Shown one piece after another: positions 17,748-24,946 of a DNA stretch of 64,000 nucleotides (the stretch's first letter is position 1; the number at the start of each line of letters is the position of its first letter). A program made the translations under genes and the position numbers. The DNA comes from CAYXDO01 sp964463485. Lineage in GTDB: Bacteria; Myxococcota; Kuafuiibacteriia; Kuafuiibacteriales; Kuafuiibacteriaceae. A model generated the notes under the pieces. The model had not been told where the DNA came from and searched no databases. It saw only the letters and a list, made by a program, of their open reading frames with translations. The DNA is taken from contig CAYXDO010000001.1 in the NCBI GenBank assembly GCA_964463485.1, positions 133,911 to 197,910 of the forward strand. The letters run 5' to 3'.

Positions 17748-18265
17748 GACACGACCTCGCTGCCTCGGACCCGCCGGACCGCCTCTTCGAAGCGAGCGCG
17801 GGCCCGCCGCAGGCGAGAGTAGACCGTGTTGACCGGAATTCCGAGCGTAGCGGCGGCTTCCGGCGCGGAGCACTCGTCGATGTCGATGAGTACGAATACG
17901 ACCCGAAGGTCGTCGTCCAACTCGATCAGAGCCGCGTGCACCCACTTTCTCCTTTCGACGACGTGAAGGAGCGCTTCGGCGTTCGGGCGACTGTCGATTC
18001 GCTCGGCGGTCGGATCGTAGATCTCTCTTGTGAAGTGAGCTCGCTTCTTGAAGTCGCTGGCGGTCCGAAAGGAGATTCCAAAGAGCCAGGGTCGGATCGG
18101 CCGAGTCGGATCGTACGAGTCGCGAATGCGGTGAACGACCATGAAGACCTCATGAGCCACGTCTTCGACGTGGCGCTCAGGGACGCCGAGTCGCCGGAGG
18201 GTGTTCCACACGTAAGGCAGCTCGGCCTCGTAGATCTCCCGAAGCGTGGGCGGCGCGACGCTCAT
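17744..18265 (-). CDS. ECF-type RNA polymerase sigma factor
   Basis: 173 residues. Region 2 (about 12-75) includes YVWNTLRRLGVPERHVEDVAHE and the RPWLFGISFRTASDFKKR block. Region 4 (about 110-165) contains ELDDDLRVVFVLIDID and the helix-turn-helix APEAAATLGIPVNTVYSRLRRAR. It directs RNA polymerase to a small regulon in response to an envelope signal passed by the overlapping downstream membrane protein. It follows the exported protein gene at 18291 by 25 bases, so all three are probably one transcript. Confidence 0.92.
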   Translation of the reverse strand: MSVAPPTLREIYEAELPYVWNTLRRLGVPERHVEDVAHEVFMVVHRIRDSYDPTRPIRPWLFGISFRTASDFKKRAHFTREIYDPTAERIDSRPNAEALLHVVERRKWVHAALIELDDDLRVVFVLIDIDECSAPEAAATLGIPVNTVYSRLRRARARFEEAVRRVRGSEVVS

Positions 18266-18290
18266 TCTCGATCTCGATTGGAGTGAAGCG

Positions 18291-19325
18291 TCATGATCCG
18301 TCTCGAATTCGTCGGTGCTCGAGGAGCTCGAACTCGACAGCGCAGCCAAAGCCAACGGAGCCGACGGGAGAGACCCAGGCGGGTTCGTTGGAGACTCGGA
18401 AGGTCGTGCGGGTCAGGGTGAGGAGGGCTTCGAGCTCGGGGCGCAGGCTCACTCGAGGGGACACTTCGAGCACGAGGCCGAGCCGCAAACCCGCGGCCGA
18501 GTAAGGAGTCGTGGCGCCCTCTGCACTCTCGAGGTCCTCGCCGGTGGCTCGATGTGCCCCCGCCGCAAGGACCACACAACCGAGCCACGGCGATTCCAGG
18601 AAGCATCCGAGGACTCGCGCGGAGATCAGCTCGACGGCCACGCCGCTTCGGCGCTCGACGGTGGCGGAGGTCGGAAAGTCATAGCCGGCCTCGATGCCGA
18701 TTCGGAGGTGCGACATCGAAAGTGAAATCGACGGCCGAAGACCCACGGACGCAGCAGGGCCGACGCCTGCGGAGAGCCAGGGTCCGACGGAGACACTCAA
18801 TTCATCGATCGCCTGCGTGCCGCTCGGGCTTGCTGGGTCCGTTCCCGCGGGCGCGGCGAGCGCGGTGGGTTCGACGGAGCGAGCAGGGTCGGGGTCGGGC
18901 GCCGAGGTTGGAGGTGAGTCAGGCTGCCCTGGCGGTTGCGACCCTTTGCCGAGGGGATCGAAGATCAGCCCAATGGAGAGTGCGATGGCGTCGAAGAGCT
19001 CCTGGCAGTCGACGCTCGTCAGCTCGCGTTCGCCGAGGACCTCATGAGTTTCGAGGTCGATGACGGCGATCCGTGCGGAATGGGTGTCCCCGAGGGCCTC
19101 GAGCCGAACCGACACTCGACGTTCGGCGGGAACGGAGAACGGGTTGCGTCCGAGCCTCTCGGCTACTTTCGATTCGAGCACAGAGCGCGGCTCGCAGGTT
19201 CGGGCGGCGCCGGGTGAGGTCGTGAGCTCGAGCTCCAAGCTCGGGATGTTCTCAGCGAGCGCAGGGTCGGCCAGCGCGATGCCCGCCACCAGGATGCCCA
19301 GACGAAGCCGCACCTCGGCCCCCAT
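18291..19325 (-). CDS. exported protein of unknown function, first gene of the sigma-factor operon
   Basis: 344 residues. Signal peptide ending near DPALA-EN. The first ~130 residues contain a single Cys pair and a fold ending in FDAIALSIGLIFDPLG. A Pro/Ala/Ser linker follows (about 130-175), then a C-terminal half of alternating strands (VSVGPWLSAGVGPAASVGLRPSISLS) that looks like an outer-membrane barrel. Such exported proteins next to ECF sigma genes are frequent in Polyangiales and may be a sensor or target. GTG 19331 is an alternative start two codons upstream. Confidence 0.7.
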   Translation of the reverse strand: MGAEVRLRLGILVAGIALADPALAENIPSLELELTTSPGAARTCEPRSVLESKVAERLGRNPFSVPAERRVSVRLEALGDTHSARIAVIDLETHEVLGERELTSVDCQELFDAIALSIGLIFDPLGKGSQPPGQPDSPPTSAPDPDPARSVEPTALAAPAGTDPASPSGTQAIDELSVSVGPWLSAGVGPAASVGLRPSISLSMSHLRIGIEAGYDFPTSATVERRSGVAVELISARVLGCFLESPWLGCVVLAAGAHRATGEDLESAEGATTPYSAAGLRLGLVLEVSPRVSLRPELEALLTLTRTTFRVSNEPAWVSPVGSVGFGCAVEFELLEHRRIRDGS

Positions 19326-19383
19326 TCGCACGTGAAAACCGAGTTGGCCAGAGCCATCGGGGGCAGTCCGAGCAGCGCAAGGG

Positions 19384-19412
19384 TTGGACGCCGGCCTGCC
19401 AGGTGCTCTAGA
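19384..19412 (+). promoter_or_regulatory. candidate promoter abutting the zinc-ribbon gene
   Basis: TTGGAC (19384-19389), a 17-base spacer and TCTAGA (19407-19412) end 8 bases before ATG 19421. No ribosome site precedes that ATG. The spacing predicts a leaderless or near-leaderless message. The -10 box matches consensus only in part. Confidence 0.4.
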
Positions 19413-19420
19413 CTGCCCGA

Positions 19421-19939
19421 ATGCCTCCTCCGGAGACGAGCCCCGAACGAACGGCGCTCGCGGGATTGATCCGGGTCCTCGACCAACAGACCGTGATGTT
19501 GCTCGACGCGAGTCAGCGTCCCGAGGTGGACGTGGCTTCTCTGACGAAGAGCGCCTTCGAGCTCGTGCTCCGCGGGGCCCGAGAGCTCACGTCGGCGGCT
19601 GCGAGCGACCCTTCGGTCGACGCTGCGCTTCGCCACCAAATCTCCGAGCTGGCCGCGCATGCGACCGAGCTGGAACAGATCACGCGAGATGCGCGGGTGC
19701 ACGTTCACGAGCTCGCGGCGGGCTGGAAGTGTTCGAGCTGCGGGCTCGAGGTACCAAGCGAACCTCGTGTGGCGGCTGTCGCGAAGAGCCTGGTGATCGA
19801 TTTGAAGTGCCGCGCTTGCGGCAAGCGCACGGCGATCACGGAGAAGGGCCGAGAGTCCTTCGAGAGGCTGTTTGGGCCATTGGCAGGGCCCACGTGGAAC
19901 GCGGCTCGAAATGGGTTCGTGGTCGGAGGCCGGCCATGA
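19421..19939 (+). CDS. helical protein with C-terminal zinc ribbon
   Basis: 172 residues. The first ~105 are alpha-helical with no recognised motif. The last third has two Cys pairs, WKCSSCGLEV and LKCRACGKRT, about 26 residues apart, a typical four-Cys zinc ribbon. The stop overlaps the start of the SelO-like gene (ATGA), so the two are very likely co-translated and may work together. Function unknown. Confidence 0.75.
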   Translation: MPPPETSPERTALAGLIRVLDQQTVMLLDASQRPEVDVASLTKSAFELVLRGARELTSAAASDPSVDAALRHQISELAAHATELEQITRDARVHVHELAAGWKCSSCGLEVPSEPRVAAVAKSLVIDLKCRACGKRTAITEKGRESFERLFGPLAGPTWNAARNGFVVGGRP

Positions 19940-22230
19940 GAGTTCCATTCTCGGGCGCGCCCGGCGGTCCCATTCCAAGCGTCTCGAGCGGACAACCGTC
20001 GATCGACGCCAGCGTGGAGCGGGCGATGGCTCCGCGGCCAGCGGCGCCGAAGGACACACTCGACAAGCTCGGCGTCGATCCGAAGACCTCGGGTTCTCGG
20101 ATCTTCGACGTGCTCGGTCGAGAGCGATTCGTGGAAGTCACCGCCCTCGAGGTGCCAGGCAAGGTCGTGTGGTTCAACCCGACCGTGGCAAAGCTTCTAG
20201 GTTTCGACGTCCCGACGAACGGAGCTCTGACGCCGGAGCTCGAGAAGGCGCTGCTCGAAAAGCTCTCCTTCCGCGTACAGCGACCGGGAGAGAGCCTCGA
20301 AGGAAAGAAGACAATCAAGATGTTCGCCGACAAATACGGCGGAGATGGGTTGGGTGGCTCGGAGGGCGCGGGGCGGGCGGCTTTTCTGCCTACTCTCAAT
20401 GCGAGCATCAAAGGGGTCGGTCGAACACCGCTCGCCAGCAAGGACATCGACGATACTCAGCACTCTCACGGCGGTGCGCCCATGCGCGAAGGTTTCTTGG
20501 AGGCGATCTGGGGTGAGGTCGGGACGAATCTCTTCACGCGCGGATCGACCCGCATTCTCGCGGTCATCGACAACGGTGACTACACCGAGTGGCCGGACGG
20601 AGGGCGTGAGCGACGCGCGCTGATCGTTCGGGTCGGTGACCAAATTCGCCCGGCACACCTGATCGAACGTTTCGGCGCTGGGCCTCATAGCTACCCAGTG
20701 TTCGTGCGAGCGGCGGAAGACCGCGGCGTGCTCGTCAAGACAAAGGATCCGAAGACCGGCGCCGAGGTCGCCGACATCAACGCCACGATGAGAGTGCTGA
20801 TTCGAGATCACGCCCGCGTCGCGGCCGAGCAAGTCCGATGGAGAGTCCTGCACGGGACGCTGAGCACGTCCAACATGGAGCTCGATGGAACTCAGCTAGA
20901 CCTCGCGACGATCTCGACTCAGCCCCGCACCGCGCCGATCAAGGTGCTCGCGAGCTACGGCAAGGAGGACTCCTTCGGCGCCGAGTACCAACAGCGAGCC
21001 ATTCAGCTCATCAACGTGTACGACGCGGTGCTCGGGAGCATGCCCAACGCCGAGCGGGCGAAGAGAGCTCCGAAGCGCCTCGACGTCCGCTCGGAAGTGA
21101 AGAAGGCCTACCGCGAGCAGCTCGAGATAGAGCTCTTGCGCGCAGTGGGTCTGAAGGGACCCGCCGCCGAGCAGTTGGCCGGAAGTGACAAGCTCCTGGC
21201 GGCGCGATTCGCCGAGGTGCTCCTCACTTTGTCGCAGCTCAAGAACCCGGGGAATCTGATCGCTACGGAGCGCGCAGAGCTCTCGGACATCTCTGTGGCC
21301 GACGTATTCGGGCTGTTGAAGGGCCTCCCGCGCCTGTACTCAGAAGCCAAGGAGACGACACCCTCTGAGCCGAGCCAACGGGTGAAGTTGGACGAGGGCA
21401 AGGTGTTGGCGCTGATGTCGCCCATCCTTCGGGATCCGGGCTCCGAGGGCGCGACGAAAGAGAAGCTCACCTTGCTGAGTCGCGAGGTCGCGACGCTCTA
21501 TCCCTCGATCATGAAGGCAGCTCAGAGGTTGGTCCCGGGACACTACGAGAGCGTCGAAGCCATGGAGCGCTCCGTCGCCGCGCGGGCTCGTTTCGAGAAC
21601 ACGCCGATCGACCTCCTGTTCCGTTCGCGCCTCCACTCGATGTTGATCGGCGCGATTTCCAAATACGAGGCAAGCGGGGATCGGGGGATTTTTCAAGACG
21701 CCGTCGATCAGACGATCGCGCTGTCGCTGCGGAACGTGGATGGGTTGCTCGAGCGCGGAAAGCCGACGGCGCTCGTGGACGGCGGGCTCGAGACGCAGCA
21801 GTCGGTCATTGATGGGATCTCGTACTCGGTACGAGCGTGGGACTCCGGGAAGAGGCTCCTGAGGGTCTCCTTCGCGGCCGAAGGGGACGACGCCGCTGGG
21901 TTGGTGTTGGCGAGCCTTCCGGGCCAACCGCGGCTATTCAAGGACCAGCTCGACAGCCTTCGCTATCGTTTCACGACCGACGCGTGGAAGACGTATGCGG
22001 AGATTCCGGCCAGGGTGGTCGAAGAGTCCGGCAAGAAGTCGGTCGTCTTCGAAATTCCGGCGCTCGGGTCCGACATAGGCCAGTTGGAAGGTGTGTTTCA
22101 CTCGGCGGCGCGTGGCGAGATGTGGCTGAAGGACGGAAGCTCGAACTTTCGAGGGTACTCGTTTGCGGTGCCTGACGGCTTGGAGCACGAAGCGTCTAGG
22201 AAGCGGCTCTCGAGCGAATCCGGCGATTGA
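19936..22230 (+). CDS. large SelO-like (protein adenylyltransferase/pseudokinase-like) protein
   Basis: 764 residues. The region about 125-240 resembles SelO/YdiU in order and spacing: an aromatic/acidic start, then KGVGRTPL (compare LKGAGxTPYS), HSHGGAPMREGFLEAIWGEV (compare the SSIREFLCSEAM block) and TRGSTRILAVID. SelO proteins transfer AMP to protein hydroxyls using an inverted ATP in a kinase-like fold. The match is remote; the C-terminal ~350 residues were not recognised. No signal peptide. It is coupled to the zinc-ribbon gene by ATGA overlap. It could instead be a lineage-specific pseudokinase with another role. Confidence 0.6.
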   Translation: MRVPFSGAPGGPIPSVSSGQPSIDASVERAMAPRPAAPKDTLDKLGVDPKTSGSRIFDVLGRERFVEVTALEVPGKVVWFNPTVAKLLGFDVPTNGALTPELEKALLEKLSFRVQRPGESLEGKKTIKMFADKYGGDGLGGSEGAGRAAFLPTLNASIKGVGRTPLASKDIDDTQHSHGGAPMREGFLEAIWGEVGTNLFTRGSTRILAVIDNGDYTEWPDGGRERRALIVRVGDQIRPAHLIERFGAGPHSYPVFVRAAEDRGVLVKTKDPKTGAEVADINATMRVLIRDHARVAAEQVRWRVLHGTLSTSNMELDGTQLDLATISTQPRTAPIKVLASYGKEDSFGAEYQQRAIQLINVYDAVLGSMPNAERAKRAPKRLDVRSEVKKAYREQLEIELLRAVGLKGPAAEQLAGSDKLLAARFAEVLLTLSQLKNPGNLIATERAELSDISVADVFGLLKGLPRLYSEAKETTPSEPSQRVKLDEGKVLALMSPILRDPGSEGATKEKLTLLSREVATLYPSIMKAAQRLVPGHYESVEAMERSVAARARFENTPIDLLFRSRLHSMLIGAISKYEASGDRGIFQDAVDQTIALSLRNVDGLLERGKPTALVDGGLETQQSVIDGISYSVRAWDSGKRLLRVSFAAEGDDAAGLVLASLPGQPRLFKDQLDSLRYRFTTDAWKTYAEIPARVVEESGKKSVVFEIPALGSDIGQLEGVFHSAARGEMWLKDGSSNFRGYSFAVPDGLEHEASRKRLSSESGD

Positions 22231-22241
22231 TTGATCGCGCG

Positions 22242-22739
22242 TCACCGGCTCGTCGAGTCGTCTGAGTCCTTCAGGACCTTCTCCATTTTCTGGAGCTCGA
22301 AGTGCGCTCGCATCTTGCGAGGCACCGGAAATGGGATCTTGGTCGTGGGCGCGTAGCCGAATCGCCCATAAAATCCGAGCAACTCGGTGCGAGTCTCGAT
22401 GATGGTGAGCTCCATGAGGCGGCAGCCGGCGCGACGGCAGTATTCCTCGGCCGCTCGAATCATGCTCGCACCGACTCCGTTACCCTGGACGGTCGGATCG
22501 ACCGCGAGCATCCCGAAATAGCCTCGCTCGCCTGAAATCCGGACGAACACGCTCGCGCGGAGCCAACCGAATTCGAGGTGTCCGCCGGCAGAGTCCACTA
22601 GAAATACGCCCTGACCCATGAGGTTCGCGAGGTCGGCGGCGTCAGTGCGATCGCCGATGATCAGCGGGTCTTCGACTCGATACGCCTGGTTGATCAAAGC
22701 CACGAGCTCAGGAATGTCGCGTGGAGTAGCAGGCCGCAT
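22242..22739 (-). CDS. GNAT-family N-acetyltransferase
   Basis: 165 residues with the GNAT fold. The acetyl-CoA-binding motif A is VDPTVQGNGVGASMIRAAEEY (Q-x-x-G-x-G), preceded by the strand RGYFGMLAV and followed by LGFYGRFGYAP, the common motif B ending. The acceptor is unknown. It is the last gene of the minus-strand run RNase R, TerC, aminotransferase, GNAT, 31 bases after the aminotransferase stop. Confidence 0.88.
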   Translation of the reverse strand: MRPATPRDIPELVALINQAYRVEDPLIIGDRTDAADLANLMGQGVFLVDSAGGHLEFGWLRASVFVRISGERGYFGMLAVDPTVQGNGVGASMIRAAEEYCRRAGCRLMELTIIETRTELLGFYGRFGYAPTTKIPFPVPRKMRAHFELQKMEKVLKDSDDSTSR

Positions 22740-22770
22740 CGAGAGTCCGTATTTCCGAGCGAGGCTTAAC

Positions 22771-23970
22771 TCACGCCCGAGTCGCCGAGCGCGGGGGATG
22801 GGTCTTCAGTCGCCCGAGGCGCTCCGCCGCTTTGGACAGGGTGTCTTGCCTTTTCGGGAAGGCGAAGCGGAGCAGCGACTTCGCCTGGTCGGGCTCCTTC
22901 GCGTAGAACGAGCTCGGCGGAATCGCGGCGACTCCGTACTCTTTCACGAGCCTCACCGCGACGGCTCGGTCGTCTTGTCCGGGGAACAGCTTCGAAAAAT
23001 CCGCCATCACGAAATAGGTGCCCTTCGGGATGGAGACTTCGAATCCCGCACCATCGAGAATCTCGACCATGAAGTCTCGTCGCTGTTGATAGTCGGTTCG
23101 GAGCTGCTCGTAATACTCGGGGCCGATGGTCGACATCGCGCGGGCCAGACCCACTTGAATCGGCGTGGCCGTCGAGAAAGTCACGAATTGGTGAGCGGCT
23201 TGGACCGCCTTGATCATGTCCATCGGCCCGGTGGCCCACCCGATCTTCCAGCCAGTGAAGGAGTACGTCTTTCCTGCGCTCGACACCACCAGGGTGCGGT
23301 CCCGCATGCCAGGAACGGACGGGAGCGGCACGTGAGGCGTTCCATCGAAGAGGATGTGCTCGTAGACTTCGTCGGAGAGTACGAGGACGTCGTGACGTAT
23401 GCAAAGCTCGGCGACCATCGCGAGCTCGGCGGTGTCGAAGACTCGCCCCGTTGGGTTGTGCGGCGTGTTGAGAACGAGGAGCTTGGTCTTCTTGGAAAAT
23501 GCGGCCTCGAGCTCGGCGCGATCCAACCTAAATCCAGGATGACGCAGGGTGACGAAGCGCGGGCTTCCTCCGGCCATCGCGATGGCCGCTGGGTAGCTGT
23601 CATAAAAGGGCTCGACGAGAATCACCTCGTCTTCGGGCTCCACCAGACCCAAGATCGCGCTGGTGATGACTTCGGTGCCGCCGCTTGCCACGAGGACCTC
23701 GGTCATGGGGTCGTATTGGAGCCCGAACTGTGCCCTCCGCGTTGCTGAGATGGCTTCGACGAGCTCGGGGTGACCCATCGAGCGGGCGTATTGGTTGTGG
23801 CCCTCCCGAAACGCTCGGATCACGGACTCCACGATTTCAACAGGCCCTTCGAAGTCCGGGAACCCTTGCGAGAGGTTGACCGCGCCGTGTTCGTTGGAAA
23901 GCTTGGTCATCTCGGCGAAGACGGAGGAGCCGAAGCCGCGGAGCTTCTTGGAGACGCGCGTGTCACTCAT
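22771..23970 (-). CDS. class I/II PLP-dependent aminotransferase (YbdL/kynurenine aminotransferase-like)
   Basis: 399 residues, the full length for fold-type I aminotransferases. The PLP-binding lysine lies in SSAGKTYSFTGWKIGW (about 230-245). LNTPHNPTGRVF (Asn-Pro motif, about 168-180) and NLSQGFPDF near the start (about 32-41) are typical of the methionine/kynurenine/glutamine transaminase branch. It would move amino groups between amino acids and 2-oxo acids in the cytoplasm. The start overlaps the end of terC by 8 bases, so the two are translationally coupled. Confidence 0.92.
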   Translation of the reverse strand: MSDTRVSKKLRGFGSSVFAEMTKLSNEHGAVNLSQGFPDFEGPVEIVESVIRAFREGHNQYARSMGHPELVEAISATRRAQFGLQYDPMTEVLVASGGTEVITSAILGLVEPEDEVILVEPFYDSYPAAIAMAGGSPRFVTLRHPGFRLDRAELEAAFSKKTKLLVLNTPHNPTGRVFDTAELAMVAELCIRHDVLVLSDEVYEHILFDGTPHVPLPSVPGMRDRTLVVSSAGKTYSFTGWKIGWATGPMDMIKAVQAAHQFVTFSTATPIQVGLARAMSTIGPEYYEQLRTDYQQRRDFMVEILDGAGFEVSIPKGTYFVMADFSKLFPGQDDRAVAVRLVKEYGVAAIPPSSFYAKEPDQAKSLLRFAFPKRQDTLSKAAERLGRLKTHPPRSATRA

Positions 23971-24910
23971 GTTTCTCGCCCGAGCGGATGGGGGGCCGCT
24001 TCCACAACAGCGAGACGGTGGTGGTGAGTATGAGCACGCCGGCGATCACGCCGAGGGAGACGCCGATGGGTACGTGGAAGAACTTCTCGCCGAGCATCTT
24101 GGCTCCGATGAATACGAGGATCATGGCGAGGCCTTGCTTCAGGTACACGAGGCTGGCGAGCGCTCCGACGAGGAGGAAGTACAGCGAGCGGAGGCCGAGG
24201 ATGGCGCAGATGTTGGAAGTATAAACGATGAAGGGGTCGGTGGTGACGCCGAGGACCGCGGGGATGGAGTCGGTGGCGAAGATGACGTCGGTGGTCTCGA
24301 TGACGATGACGACGGCGAAGAGCGGAGTCGCCACGCGTTTTCCGTTTTCGAGGGTGAAGAATTTGCTGCCGTCGTATTTCGAGGTGATCGGCATGAATCG
24401 GCGTACGAGCTTGAGGGCGGAGTTGCTCTCGAGGTCGGGTTCGTCGCCGTCCTTGGCGAAGGCGAGCTTGAGTCCGGTGTAGACGAGGAACGCGCCGAAC
24501 AAGTACATCGCGAAGTGGAATTTCGACACGATGGCAGTGCCTGTGAGTATGAACAGCACGCGCGTGACGAGCGCCCCGAGGACGCCCATGAACAACACAC
24601 GGTGCTGACTTTCCGGGGGCACCTTGAAGTGACCAAGGATGAGCAGGAAGACGAAGAGGTTATCGACGGAGAGTGCTTTTTCGAGGAGGTAGCCGGCGAG
24701 GAATTCGAGTCCGGCTTGGTGGCCGAGCTCGACGTAGACGAAGGCGTTGAAGCCGAGCGAGAGCAAGATCCAAAACGCCGACCAAATCGCGGCCTCGCGG
24801 AGTCGGATGGCGTGAGGGTCTCTGTTGGCGACGAAGAGATCGAACGCCAACATGGCGAGAACGGCCACGTTGAATGCGACCCACCAGGTCGTAGTGCCGA
24901 CGGACGTCAT
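23963..24910 (-). CDS. TerC/Alx-family integral membrane protein
   Basis: 315 residues with about eight or nine membrane helices. Conserved TerC landmarks: LEKALSVDNLFVFLLIL (about 83-99) and ETTDVIFATDSIPAVLGVTTDPFIV (starting about 203), with membrane-embedded acidic residues. The family is linked to metal (manganese/tellurite) export or loading of exported proteins. No yybP-ykoY riboswitch could be recognised: only 36 bases separate it from RNase R, so it is read from the upstream operon. Confidence 0.92.
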   Translation of the reverse strand: MTSVGTTTWWVAFNVAVLAMLAFDLFVANRDPHAIRLREAAIWSAFWILLSLGFNAFVYVELGHQAGLEFLAGYLLEKALSVDNLFVFLLILGHFKVPPESQHRVLFMGVLGALVTRVLFILTGTAIVSKFHFAMYLFGAFLVYTGLKLAFAKDGDEPDLESNSALKLVRRFMPITSKYDGSKFFTLENGKRVATPLFAVVIVIETTDVIFATDSIPAVLGVTTDPFIVYTSNICAILGLRSLYFLLVGALASLVYLKQGLAMILVFIGAKMLGEKFFHVPIGVSLGVIAGVLILTTTVSLLWKRPPIRSGEKHE

Positions 24911-24946
24911 CGTAGCCGGTCCTTCTGGCAGAAAGTCGTCACGACG

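Noticed and set aside
19384..19935. Upstream in-frame extension of the SelO-like protein (948-residue frame)
   Set aside because: The extension overlaps the zinc-ribbon gene in another frame and is Arg-rich antisense-like; the ATGA overlap start is better.
24911..24946. yybP-ykoY riboswitch before terC
   Set aside because: Only 36 bases separate the genes, too short for the aptamer.
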